NCBI RefSeq assembly: GCF_013155545.1
Contig: NZ_JABJVV010000008.1
Coordinates: forward strand, 1 to 64,000
Reading direction: 5' to 3'
DNA length: 64,000 nucleotides
Source: Caenimonas soli
Lineage (GTDB): Bacteria; Pseudomonadota; Gammaproteobacteria; Burkholderiales; Burkholderiaceae_C
The notes below the pieces were generated by a model that worked only from the letters and a program-made list of their open reading frames with translations, did not search any database and was not told where the DNA came from. The position numbers were made by a program, and so were the translations under genes. This document shows positions 1-8,219 of the stretch, in pieces. Every line of letters begins with the position of its first letter. Position 1 is the stretch's first letter.

Positions 1-257
1 TGCCCGCCGACAACAACTGGGTGGAGAACCAGATCCGGCCCATCGCCACAGGCAGGAAGAACTGGCTGTTCGCCGGATCGCTTCGCGCGGGCCAGCGCGC
101 CGCGGCGATCATGAGCCTGGTGCACTCGGCGCGGCTCAATGGACACGACCCCTACGCCTACCTGCGCGACGTCCTTGAACGGTTGCCCACCCAACCGGCC
201 AGCCGCATCGACGAACTGCTGCCGCACAGATGGCAGCCGGCTTCGGCGGCAATCTGA
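1..257 (+). CDS. IS66 family transposase, C-terminal fragment
   Basis: The reading frame is open from the left edge of the window and ends at TGA 255-257, so only the last ~85 residues of the transposase are visible. The sequence carries the typical IS66 TnpC C-terminal signature: an NNWVENQIRP segment containing the last catalytic acidic residue (the E of the DDE triad), then GRKNWLF and a helix ending DPYAYLRDVL. It acts as the DDE transposase of the element and normally needs TnpA and TnpB partners, which would lie off the left edge. The right terminal inverted repeat follows about 10 bases after the stop, so this end of the element looks intact. Confidence 0.9.
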   Translation, partial: PADNNWVENQIRPIATGRKNWLFAGSLRAGQRAAAIMSLVHSARLNGHDPYAYLRDVLERLPTQPASRIDELLPHRWQPASAAI

Positions 258-265
258 TACCGCGG

Positions 266-297
266 CCGTCGTCAAGACGGGATCACCGCGTGCTTAC
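266..297 (+). repeat. IS66 right terminal inverted repeat
   Basis: Read on the minus strand this begins GTAAGCACGCGGTGAT and continues with CCGTC and GACGACGG, the usual IS66-family end. It lies directly after the transposase stop codon. The left end is outside the window, so no target-site duplication can be checked. Confidence 0.75.
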
Positions 298-299
298 GC

Positions 300-320
300 C
301 GGAGTGTCGATCCGTGGGTT
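300..320 (+). repeat. Anticodon-arm-like boundary site H (loop GTGTCGA)
   Basis: CGGA, a 7-base loop GTGTCGA, TCCG, then TGGGTTT. The arrangement matches the site found at 13055 (loop GTATCGA) and the group at 11.7-27.6 kb. It starts 3 bases outside the IS66 end, so the IS may have landed beside or within an array boundary. It is 11 kb from the other sites, so it could be a chance match. Confidence 0.4.
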
Positions 321-711
321 TCACGGCTCTGAGCCATCGCGTCTACGGCCCTTCCTCAGCCAACGGGCCGGAACTTTCGATGCCCGCTTGCGGGCCATGA
401 ACGGCCCCACACGAAGGCCCGCTTAGGGCAAGCTCAATTCTCGCCTGGCGCTCGTTCACTGTGTACTTATCTGCTACGAAGCGGTAGGATCGCGACGAGT
501 TTCGCAGTGACGCGGACTTAGGAGAGGGAGATGCCAGCCCAGCGCTGCGCGCCAGCTTATCGCGCGACATATTCCACAGACGTTTTGGTTCGCCAGAGCG
601 TATTCTCCGCTGGCGTGTGCCGTCCGAGCGGCAGGCCGCCAACGACGATATTCGGTCAAATATCCTGGAATCGCCAGGATATTTCGTCGCCGACATCGTT
701 AGGTCTCTGAG
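321..711. other. Intergenic region with a hairpin and attC-like sequence
   Basis: No convincing gene; the minus-strand ORF at 343-819 overlaps a better plus-strand gene and has no recognisable composition. At 658-684 there is a perfect 11-bp inverted repeat (AAATATCCTGG, loop AATCG, CCAGGATATTT). It sits inside a larger imperfect fold running from GCCAAC at 638 to GTTAGGT at 698-704. This outline, about 67 bases long and ending in GTTRRRY 8 bases before the next ATG, resembles an integron attC site, but the left box is not a canonical RYYYAAC. The hairpin could equally be an operator for the gene at 712. Confidence 0.45.
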
Positions 712-1452
712 ATGCCACTCAAGCGCCTTGTACTGCTTGCGTCCTTGGTCTTCGCGCCATATGTAACCTATGGCCAAATGCCTGACGGTGCCCTTGCTGC
801 ACTTCCCCAGGAGCAACAAGCTTGGGTCAACAGATCTTGTCCCAGGAGCCTAGGCCCCGCCCTTTGGTCGTCATGTGTGCAACGTGAGATACGCGCATTG
901 AAGCGCGGCCTTCCGGATCTTTCCGGCCTGAAGGAATCTGACCGCGCTTGGATTTTGCGGAGCTGTCCCTCGAGCCTTGGACCGAACCTAACCCTCTCAT
1001 GCCTCACCCGGGAACTTGCCGCGGTCCGTGCGGGTATGCCTACACTCGATTCATTGTCTCAGGACAAACGCTCATGGGTATTGCGGTCATGTCCCCAGAG
1101 CCTTGGCCCGAACCTTTTCCGGGCCTGCGTTGAGCGGGAATCACGCGCCGTGGCTGCTGGTTCGGCCGGGCCAACTGCACCAGCAAGGCCCGCACCCCGA
1201 GTGTTGCCCGCTCAACGTGCAACTCCGAGCCTGAGTTCCGGCCGGAGATCCGGCACATATCTAATCGAAACGTCCCACAACGATGAACTATTCATCATCA
1301 ATGGTGAGAAGTTCGAGGCAAAGACATATTGCTTCAACATGGAAGAGGATGACGAGGTCATTTTCCTGGATGGGAGTCCCTATGGTGCATGTGCGAGTGC
1401 AACACTGCTCAATCTTCGAACGCGAGAAAAGTGCGAAGTGTGGTGCGAGTGA
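712..1452 (+). CDS. Secreted protein with three Cys-Pro repeats
   Basis: A 246-aa protein of unknown function. Residues 1-21 are a Sec signal peptide (charged MPLKR, hydrophobic core, cleavage near YGQ), so it should be periplasmic or secreted. Residues ~30-150 hold three repeats of ~45 residues, each with a core of W-(V/I)-x-R-SCP-x-SLGP-x-L followed by a second Cys and R-E, spaced by an AGMP/RGLP turn; the paired cysteines probably form disulfides. A Pro/Ala-rich linker leads to a ~65-residue C-terminal domain with three more cysteines (YCFN, YGAC, CEVWCE). No clear Shine-Dalgarno is seen before the ATG, but no other start keeps the signal peptide. A GTTAGGT heptamer ends 7 bases upstream, and its exact reverse complement ACCTAAC overlaps the stop codon. 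Confidence 0.7.
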   Translation: MPLKRLVLLASLVFAPYVTYGQMPDGALAALPQEQQAWVNRSCPRSLGPALWSSCVQREIRALKRGLPDLSGLKESDRAWILRSCPSSLGPNLTLSCLTRELAAVRAGMPTLDSLSQDKRSWVLRSCPQSLGPNLFRACVERESRAVAAGSAGPTAPARPAPRVLPAQRATPSLSSGRRSGTYLIETSHNDELFIINGEKFEAKTYCFNMEEDDEVIFLDGSPYGACASATLLNLRTREKCEVWCE

Positions 1453-1473
1453 CCTAACTGGTCGAGGAGATCC

Positions 1474-2160
1474 GTGGACGTACGCTACTTCCTCGAGCGG
1501 CGGCTGACATTCATAGAGCAGCTGTACGAGAACGCCGCATCGCCGTTTTTGGAGCGAATCCGCAAGATTGAGGCTGAGGAAGAGCCGTTCATTCCGAAGT
1601 ACTCTGAGGACCCGGAGCCCCCTTTCTTAGCCGAGTGGATTGAGGCCAACGACTCCCTTCAAGTTCTAGGCCGATCGTGCGTCTCCATGTTGGCAGCCTC
1701 CTTCCATGTCTATTTCAAGACTTGGGAGAAGCAGTTGAGGAAGCCTGTAACGCCTGTTTTGAAGCCTACATTCTCCAAGCGAGGTTGGTTTGCAGGTTAC
1801 AAATCGTACTTCTCGCACTACTTGGGCATTCGCTTTGAGGAGAGCGGCTGCAATCTCGCGCTGCTGGAAGAGATCGTCCTAGCGCGCAACCGTGTTCAGC
1901 ACCCTGAAACGATAACGACCCATCATTCGCACTACTCACAGGAGGACTTGCGCAAGCTCCAAAGCCCGTTCTTCGTGGGGGAGCGGGAGCTTGAACTTCT
2001 GTCGGCGCCGGCAGCGCGCGATTCGGCATGGCTCTTGCCACCTCAGATCAACGTCACGGCCGAACATCTGCATGGGGCCATCTTGGAGGTACGAAAGTTC
2101 GTTGAATGGCTAGAAACTTCTGATCGTCTATGGATTCGCTCACCATCTCGCTCGCAGTAG
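1474..2160 (+). CDS. Hypothetical protein
   Basis: A 228-aa soluble protein with no family I recognise. I chose the GTG at 1474 because GAGGAG sits 5 bases upstream. The protein is acidic and mostly helical in appearance, with an early FLERRLTFIEQLYENAA segment and an aromatic-rich middle (FHVYFKTWEKQ, WFAGYKSYFSHYLG). An ARNRVQHPETITTHH stretch resembles the R-N-x-x-x-H pattern of HEPN-like helical proteins, but the rest of the fold is not evident, so this is only a hint. It starts 21 bases after the previous stop and may be co-transcribed with it. There is no signal peptide or membrane segment. Confidence 0.6.
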   Translation: MDVRYFLERRLTFIEQLYENAASPFLERIRKIEAEEEPFIPKYSEDPEPPFLAEWIEANDSLQVLGRSCVSMLAASFHVYFKTWEKQLRKPVTPVLKPTFSKRGWFAGYKSYFSHYLGIRFEESGCNLALLEEIVLARNRVQHPETITTHHSHYSQEDLRKLQSPFFVGERELELLSAPAARDSAWLLPPQINVTAEHLHGAILEVRKFVEWLETSDRLWIRSPSRSQ

Positions 2161-2529
2161 AACCGACGCACAGCGCAGAGGGGCCGCATCGGAGGTCAGC
2201 ATCAATGACGCCTACCCATCATTCCACCGGACCTGCGCAAAAATCCGCGCGGGCGTTGATTTTTAACGCTAGATGGCAGCAGACCAACTCCCGGCAATGA
2301 GTGACGCTGCGAAGATCGTCTGGGGTGCTGTGGGCGCAGTTGGGGTGTATGTCATTGGGCAGCCTACTGCAATTCACTGCAATTCGTCAGTGGGACAGGT
2401 GCGGCGGCGCAGACGGTGCGGCTCGACGGTGGCACCTTGCTTGATAGGCGTGGCCCTGCGGGGAAAGGAAAGTCAGTCTGAGTCGTACAAGGATCCCGGC
2501 ACTGACGTGTGGTGTTGGGCGCTCATCCA
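2161..2529. other. Intergenic region, no supported gene
   Basis: This stretch separates convergent genes. The only ORF starts at 2273 with a poor composition and runs into the 3' end of the minus-strand gene; I do not support it. No strong hairpin terminator or repeat was found. Confidence 0.5.
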
Positions 2530-5500
2530 CTATCGAGTCATCCGAATACTTGCAACGCCCACTCGCTGCCCTCCACCGCCCATGGCTGTCACCGTCACCA
2601 CGTAGGTTCGTCCAATTACGAGTCCTCCCACGCTGGAAAGGTCAAACAGCTGGGCTCCTGCCCCTATGAGGGTTTGATACACGGCAGCATTCGGTGAGCC
2701 GGTAACTGCCACGGCTTCGTCGATGACGCTGAGCAGAGTCAAGGCGGCTCCGGCAGGGCTTGTCCAGTTGACCCGGGTGCCTGCCCCATTAAGTGTGAAA
2801 GTGGACGGCACGCTAGTACCAACCGGCGCAATCTCCCAAGTGCCGCCGGGTGCAATGAAGTATTGGATACAACCTGGAATGTCCTGGAATTGCTTGCCCC
2901 CGGCGACGGTGTAGGTGCCAGCGAAGAAGCCACCATTGGCATTGAAGCTCCCGGAATACGCGCCGGACTGCCCACTGCCGTCGACGGTACCGCTCCAGGT
3001 TCCATCCAGCGCAGTATCTGTCTTCGTGCCACTGATTGCGCCGACATTGGCGCTCTGACAGCCAGCGAAAGTGAAGTACATCGCGCCAGCAAATGCGGTA
3101 CTTCCGGCTGGCAATTGAAGGTAGAGCGCTCCAGGCGTTGGATCCTCCGGATTCGTGACCGGGTCTTCGGCGTAGTACCCGACATACAAGCCGCCTGGGG
3201 CGCCTGCACCTGGTGCGCTGCTCACGGTCAATGTCCCGCTTGCGAGCAAAGCATCATTGCTCGCACCCGCTGCAGTTTGGCCGGAGGTGCCACTGCTGTC
3301 TGCGAGCACCCATACCTGGTACGCTCCCGCCGTGGTCGGTGCGATGACCGCAGCATTGGCAAGGATGCTTGCCCCGGCGCCCAGCGAAGGAACGCTCACC
3401 GTGGCCAAGTTGCCTCCTGCCGCAGAGGTTGCCGACTGATTGATTCGAACGACAGTATTTGACGCCGCCGCCGTCGCATTGCCCTGATTGGTGAGTGTCC
3501 AGTTCACCTGCACGCTGCCTCCGGGCACCACAGTGCCCGGCGTGAAACTGATGGTCTGCACCACCAAGTCCGGAGAAACTGTACCGGGGGCGGTCACGGT
3601 CAACGTCCCACTCGCCAGCACAACGTCATTGGCTGCGGCTGTGGCGCTCTGCCCTGAAGTGCTGTTGTTGTCCACGATGACCCAGACCCTGTAAAGGCCG
3701 GGTGTTGTGGGCGCGGGCGCAGACGCGGCCGGCAAGCCGACACTTGCGCCGGCGGCCAGCGCGGGCACGCTTACTGTCGCAAGATTGGCACCCGCAGCTG
3801 ATGTCGTTGACTGATTGATGCGTACCACTGCGTTCGAGGCGGCAGCGCTCGCAGTCCCCGCGTTTGTGACTGCGAACAATATCTGAACGTCTCCTCCGGG
3901 CGCCTGGCTCCCGGGTGCGAAGGTGAGGTTTTGGACGACGAGGTCAGGGGAGTTGGAGACCGGCTGCGCCACGGTCAATGTGCCGGCCGCCAAAACGATG
4001 TCATTCGCAATGGCGGCGTCACCCTGACCACTGGAGCCGTTGTTATCGGCAATGACCCACACCCGGTAGCTGCCAGGCACTGCCGGCGCAGTGACGAACG
4101 CAGCTGGTAGAACGACGCTTGCACCTGCACCCAATGCAGGCACACTTATCGTCGCCAAATTGGTGCCGGCAGGCGTGAGCGTCGACTGATTGATGCGTAC
4201 CACTGCGTTCGAAGCGCTAGCGCTCGTCGTCCCCGCGTTGGTGACTGCAAACATTATCTGAACGGCTCCGCCCGGCGCCACACTGGCGGGTCCGAAGGTG
4301 AGGTTTTGCACCACCAGATCAGGTCCTGGCGTACACACCCCGTTTTGAAGCACCTGTGGTGCAGGGCATGCCAAGCCCGTCACGCTAACCTCGCGGGTGA
4401 GGAGGATCCGGCCACCATCCGTCGCGATGACCACACTAATGGCACCCGCCACAGCTGGGGTGCAGGTGAACGCACGAGTGTTCGAGGTGCCGCCCGATGA
4501 CTCTGCAATGTTCACGCATCCTGGCGCGCTGAAAACGAGGCCATTCGGCAAGTTCTGGCCGGCTGCGGTACACGCCATTGACTGTCCGACGTTTGTCGGT
4601 GAGCATTGTATCGATGCGATCCGCACAGCGAGCGAATCAGCGGCTGCATACAGAAAATCCTCGAACCGGTCCTGAAACCTGTTCGCCCCCGGAGTGAATG
4701 TGACACCCTGGTCTCTCAATACGTCCACCGTAGCAGTCGATAGATATGTCTCGACAATGCTGTGATGCAGGAATTGATCCACGACACCCACGTCGAGCGG
4801 TGATGTTGGCTTACTGAAGGTGGCAGGAGACATGGAAAAATTGCAAGCCAGATCTCCTGGACAAAACGGGGTGGTTCTGGTCCAGTCACGAAATCTACCC
4901 GGCAAGGTTTCGAGGCTTTGATCTGCAGCGCCGGCGTTGGCGCCCGCCGCGACCGCGGCGGCGATCGCGAGAGGAGAAGTCGCTGCGGAAAAAAGTGCCG
5001 CATCTCCTGCGTGGGTAAAGTTCAGGTTGTGGACAGAAAATACCGACGTGTTGGCCACGTTCACTATCCGGAGTTTTCTATTGACATCGTCGCCAAACTC
5101 AGCTGCAAGACCAGCGTACGCCAAATTTGCCAACAGATTTCCCTGTGAATGAGCGACGACAACAGCTACCCCAAGCCTTTTAATACGTTTGAGCAGTTGG
5201 TTTGCGGCCTCCTTGGTCACCGCCATTTCTGTATCACTTATCTTCCCATCGCTCTCCAGAGAGTTATTACCGGGGGTCATGTCATCGAGAAACCCGTGGA
5301 CTAGCGCCGCTGCGTCTTGGTCAATACTTCCGGAGCCCATGATTTTCAGGAAATCACGCGCATATTTCTCCTCGGCGGTCTTGAGCAGGAATAGTTCCAT
5401 CAAGTCTTGTTGAAGGTCAAGGCCATCCTTTACTCCGTACCAACCAATAGGGTTCCAGATCGCGGTAACGCTGAATGTCTTCTTTGGATTGTGGTTAACA

Positions 5501-5664
5501 GATGTGGTCAGAATGGTGCCGATTATTCGCGTCGTCTCAGCTGCATCCTCCAGCGTATTCTGAATTCCATTGACATACACGACGTTGGTCTGGGCCAGAA
5601 CACTGCCGTGCCACGTCAACACCATTAAAGCAGCAGCGAGGTATGCCAAAGCTGCGCGAATCAT
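2530..5664 (-). CDS. Secreted lipase-like protein with three CARDB repeats
   Basis: A 1,044-aa exported protein. The start is the ATG at 5664, whose ATGA overlaps the stop of the upstream lipoprotein gene, with GAGGGG 8 bases before it. A signal peptide ends near VLAQ. Residues ~25-330 look like an alpha/beta hydrolase: a strand followed by AHSQG, the nucleophile elbow of lipases, after a region with YVNGIQNT. Then come three tandem ~120-residue CARDB-type domains, each opening with PDLVVQ and an N-L/I-x-F-xP motif, containing VTNAGT and NAVVRINQS, and closing with SGTLTV. The last ~200 residues form a Gly/Thr-rich beta domain and a fibronectin-III-like end. It probably acts on a lipid or ester at the cell surface, with CARDB domains mediating adhesion; the substrate is unknown. 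Confidence 0.75.
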   Translation of the reverse strand: MIRAALAYLAAALMVLTWHGSVLAQTNVVYVNGIQNTLEDAAETTRIIGTILTTSVNHNPKKTFSVTAIWNPIGWYGVKDGLDLQQDLMELFLLKTAEEKYARDFLKIMGSGSIDQDAAALVHGFLDDMTPGNNSLESDGKISDTEMAVTKEAANQLLKRIKRLGVAVVVAHSQGNLLANLAYAGLAAEFGDDVNRKLRIVNVANTSVFSVHNLNFTHAGDAALFSAATSPLAIAAAVAAGANAGAADQSLETLPGRFRDWTRTTPFCPGDLACNFSMSPATFSKPTSPLDVGVVDQFLHHSIVETYLSTATVDVLRDQGVTFTPGANRFQDRFEDFLYAAADSLAVRIASIQCSPTNVGQSMACTAAGQNLPNGLVFSAPGCVNIAESSGGTSNTRAFTCTPAVAGAISVVIATDGGRILLTREVSVTGLACPAPQVLQNGVCTPGPDLVVQNLTFGPASVAPGGAVQIMFAVTNAGTTSASASNAVVRINQSTLTPAGTNLATISVPALGAGASVVLPAAFVTAPAVPGSYRVWVIADNNGSSGQGDAAIANDIVLAAGTLTVAQPVSNSPDLVVQNLTFAPGSQAPGGDVQILFAVTNAGTASAAASNAVVRINQSTTSAAGANLATVSVPALAAGASVGLPAASAPAPTTPGLYRVWVIVDNNSTSGQSATAAANDVVLASGTLTVTAPGTVSPDLVVQTISFTPGTVVPGGSVQVNWTLTNQGNATAAASNTVVRINQSATSAAGGNLATVSVPSLGAGASILANAAVIAPTTAGAYQVWVLADSSGTSGQTAAGASNDALLASGTLTVSSAPGAGAPGGLYVGYYAEDPVTNPEDPTPGALYLQLPAGSTAFAGAMYFTFAGCQSANVGAISGTKTDTALDGTWSGTVDGSGQSGAYSGSFNANGGFFAGTYTVAGGKQFQDIPGCIQYFIAPGGTWEIAPVGTSVPSTFTLNGAGTRVNWTSPAGAALTLLSVIDEAVAVTGSPNAAVYQTLIGAGAQLFDLSSVGGLVIGRTYVVTVTAMGGGGQRVGVASIRMTR

Positions 5665-6137
5665 CTTGAGCACCCCTCATCAGTGATAACCGCTCCGGCA
5701 AACGCGAGCGCATATGCGGTACGACGCGTAGCCGTGTCCAATGTGGCAAGCGTCACAGATTTGAGATCTGAGAGTCGCTTGCTTTCCGTGATGCAGCGCA
5801 AGACGTCGATGTGCCGCTGAGAGGCCTCCTGGGATGGCGACGCGAGGGCTTCACCGAGCGTCTTTGCATGGGTCATCGCCTGGGCATAGATTGGCGCGCT
5901 AGTCCCAAACTGCGTAGCGATGAGCCGTTCAACATCGTCGCGTACGCCATTGCCATTCGAATCGACACCAGCGACGGTCGCCTGATTCAAGGCTTTATCC
6001 GGCTCCGGCGGCACAGCGATTCCATTTATGACGAGCGCCGAAGTCACGGACTTGTCGCCTCCGCCGCATGCCGACAACAGCATCGCCGATGTGAGCGTCA
6101 CCACACGCCAAAAGGACGATGCGCGTTTGCAGGCCAT
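5661..6137 (-). CDS. Small lipoprotein with a calcium-loop motif
   Basis: A 158-aa protein with a type II signal peptide and lipobox LSAC at residues ~20-23, so it is probably a membrane-anchored lipoprotein. After a GGG linker there is a DSNGNGVRDDVE segment, the Dx[DN]xDG-like calcium loop of EF-hand or thrombospondin-type repeats, followed by a helical C-terminal half with two cysteines. It overlaps the large CARDB gene by 4 bases (ATGA), implying translational coupling and a shared role, possibly as an accessory factor or chaperone for the secreted hydrolase. That functional link is inferred from position only. Confidence 0.65.
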   Translation of the reverse strand: MACKRASSFWRVVTLTSAMLLSACGGGDKSVTSALVINGIAVPPEPDKALNQATVAGVDSNGNGVRDDVERLIATQFGTSAPIYAQAMTHAKTLGEALASPSQEASQRHIDVLRCITESKRLSDLKSVTLATLDTATRRTAYALAFAGAVITDEGCSR

Positions 6138-6190
6138 ATTGACTTGCCCCGATATCTAGGAATGAGACGCCGCCGTCGTAGGCGGTGCCC

Positions 6191-6565
6191 TTACCTATTT
6201 TTCCAGCCACCGCCGTAGCCGGTGCCCTTACCTCTGCCGGTTGCTCCACAACGCACGGCGATCTCCTTACTCATCTTCTTACTGCTTGCCCTGGCCTTAC
6301 CGCAGTCAGCCTGCGATACTGGCGCGCTTGCAGCAGCCGTGGGTAAAGAGGTTTGCGCCGGTGGCATGTTTACGGGCTCCGCGCCATCGACCCTCCCTGG
6401 AGCGGCGATTTGGTTCCTGATCAGCTGTTTGGTCGATTCTTGCAAGTCGGCTGCCAAGTCGGCGACCAACACGGCTTCGTAGGCTAACGATCCATTTACC
6501 GATGGGATTGGCTGAGCAAACGCGCCCAGCGATACAGACAGTGCTACCAGCAACAGCGTTTTCAT
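6191..6565 (-). CDS. Small secreted protein, start of three-gene cluster
   Basis: A 124-aa protein with a signal peptide (MKTLLLVALSVSLGAFAQ). I chose the ATG at 6565 because GGAG lies 8 bases upstream; an ATG 12 bases earlier is in frame. The mature part is Ala/Pro/Ser-rich, contains a single C in QADCGKARASSKKMSKEI and another in VRCGA, and ends in a Gly-rich tail GKGTGYGGGWKN. The DNA for that tail is repeated just beyond the stop in another frame, a tandem duplication of about 37 bases, so the tail may once have been longer. Function unknown; it leads the lipoprotein and CARDB genes in a probable operon. Confidence 0.55.
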   Translation of the reverse strand: MKTLLLVALSVSLGAFAQPIPSVNGSLAYEAVLVADLAADLQESTKQLIRNQIAAPGRVDGAEPVNMPPAQTSLPTAAASAPVSQADCGKARASSKKMSKEIAVRCGATGRGKGTGYGGGWKNR

Positions 6566-7215
6566 GACTTGCTCCATTCACGGTCGCGTAGGTGAGCGCG
6601 GCAGCATCCGACGGACATTGTCGCAGCAAGAATAGATCGCAACGGGTAGGTGTCAAGGCTAGTTACTTGACTTGCCTCCCCGCATGCCGGCGGGCGCTGA
6701 TCAACACCGAGGCGATTATTTCCGTGCCACTTCCTTGCTTCTCAAGAACAGGCAGTTGCTTTCGAAGTTCTTCATCGAGCCGTTGCATGAGCTGAGGAAG
6801 TCGGTCGGTGAAGTCCGGTTCAATCTGTCCTTTCACGCACCGACAATTCACACGCCGATTGGTCGCTCTAAGGAAACCTCGGACGCTGCCCGGAATGCAT
6901 TGCTGAAGAGCTCATGCGATTTGATTGCGAAACTCCACGCGGTGCCTTGCTTCGAGGCCACAAGGTTTCTTGCGTTCGGAGTGCTACCTCCGCGGAAGTC
7001 TGTCGAAAATGTCAATCAGCACGGACGCGCTGGGCCGTCTGGCCGCTGCGCGGCCACCTGTCCTTATGCGCTGGTTACTTTCACGTTTACGCGCCGGTCG
7101 ACCAATTCGCAGCCGCTCCGATGGAGCGGTTTGCGCCGGCGACCTTCTCCAGTCGGCCGGCTGCTGAGGGTCGGCAGCGCTCGTCGGCAAGGCAAGCGCT
7201 TTGGCTCATCACGAG
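6566..7215. other. Intergenic region with doubtful small ORFs
   Basis: About 650 bases between the secreted-protein cluster and the broken recombinase. The only ORF with protein-like composition is the one listed at 6663-6851 on the minus strand. The remainder (6852-7215) has several overlapping ORFs in both directions without recognisable motifs and may be decayed mobile-element sequence. No RNA gene or terminator was identified. Confidence 0.4.
6663..6851 (-). CDS. Possible small hypothetical protein or gene fragment
   Basis: A 62-codon frame beginning with GTG. Its protein has a plausible amphipathic composition (LPQLMQRLDEELRKQLPVLEKQ) but no recognisable domain, and no good ribosome binding site is visible. 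It could be the C-terminal piece of a decayed gene. Low confidence that it is expressed. Confidence 0.25.
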   Translation of the reverse strand: MNCRCVKGQIEPDFTDRLPQLMQRLDEELRKQLPVLEKQGSGTEIIASVLISARRHAGRQVK

Positions 7216-7838
7216 TCAGATTTCAGTCTGCTCGGCGAGTTCAATCGCATCGTCGACGTCGATGCCAAGGTATCGCACGGTGCTCTCAAGCTTCGAATGC
7301 CCTAGCAGCAGCTGCACTGCCGCAAGTTCTTGGTGCGCCTGTAGATCAGTGAGGCCTTGGTCCGCCGGATGGAATGCGTTCCGAATCCGATAGGGTCGAG
7401 CCCGATCTCCTGGATCCATCCGTGCAGGACACGAGCATATTGCCTAGTTCCAATATGCGGCGAGTGGTGAATGCGGCTCGGGAACAGGAAATCCTCTGGG
7501 CGGAGGTTGGCAGCTCGAATCCAAGCCTCCACTGAATCGCGAGTTGCCTGCGTGATCTCGAATTGAACAGGCCGCTGCGTCTTTCGTTGCATCACGATGG
7601 CCCGTGAGGCTACGCGCTCACCGTGGCTGATGTCGCGCACCCGAAGGGCAACCAAATCGCAGCCCCTCAGTTTGCTGTCCAGGCCCAAGTTGAACAGCGC
7701 CAGTTCTCGCACACGTTGCTGCAATTGCAATCGAACTCGGATCGCCCAGATGTCCTTGGGACGCAGCGGCGCTTTCTGTCCTACCAGCTTGCCCTTGTTC
7801 CAGGGCTCGCGGTGCTTGGTTGTGTTGATGGTTTCCAC
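7216..7838 (-). pseudogene. Tyrosine recombinase (phage-type integrase), frameshifted
   Basis: The frame starting at GTG 7838 encodes the first ~175 residues of a short tyrosine recombinase (VETINTTKHREPWNKGK..., then SKLRGCDLVALRVRDI with the first catalytic Arg, and HSIRRTKASLIYRR with the box II H-x-x-R). It then runs into a stop just after RRTKNLR. The correct continuation AVQLLLGHSKLESTVRYLG, with the second His (LGHS) and catalytic Tyr (RYLG), is in the next frame to the stop at 7216. Adding one G near 7320 would restore a ~207-aa enzyme. The break is therefore a single-base deletion, real or a sequencing error. If repaired it would catalyse site-specific recombination and is the only integrase in the window. 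Confidence 0.85.
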
Positions 7839-8219
7839 GATGGGCTCCTTCCACTGAAGAAGGCGGCGCGGCTTGCGCCGCCATTTTCGCAACCCGTCAA
7901 TGCGACGCATCGACCTTGGCGAACCCGCAGATCCACATGGTTGCAAAGGTACTCCACACCGTGGGTGGCACCCCGGCCACAAGCGGGTATTCATGATCGT
8001 CGGCTCCTCGAGCAGCGAAAAATTCCGCATCATAATCAAACGTCAAACTGACCACTCAGTTGTTGGAGCCGCCCCAGAATTAAGCCACTCTGCCGCCGCT
8101 CCTGTGCGCCACCGGGCGAGGTCGAAATTCCTGATACGACGCGCCTTGCGGGCAATCCGGTTGGCTCAACCGAAGGTCGGCATCTGACGCGCAGCAATCC
8201 AAACGCCGACTTCAACTTC
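7839..8219. other. Intergenic region upstream of the recombinase
   Basis: About 380 bases between the recombinase start and the 3' end of the exonuclease gene. A small hairpin (AACTGA, 4-base loop, TCAGTT) lies near 8045-8060. The recombinase frame is open upstream to about 8039 but the extra residues look non-coding. I see no gene here. Confidence 0.4.

Noticed and set aside
343-819. Minus-strand ORF of 158 codons
   Set aside because: It overlaps the better-supported signal-peptide gene at 712 and reads as low-quality protein.
2273-2605. Plus-strand ORF of 110 codons
   Set aside because: No recognisable composition or ribosome binding site, and it overlaps the 3' end of a well-supported gene.
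8145-8175. AATCCGGTTGG resembling the right half of a boundary site
   Set aside because: The left arm (CGGA) is missing, so there is no stem.
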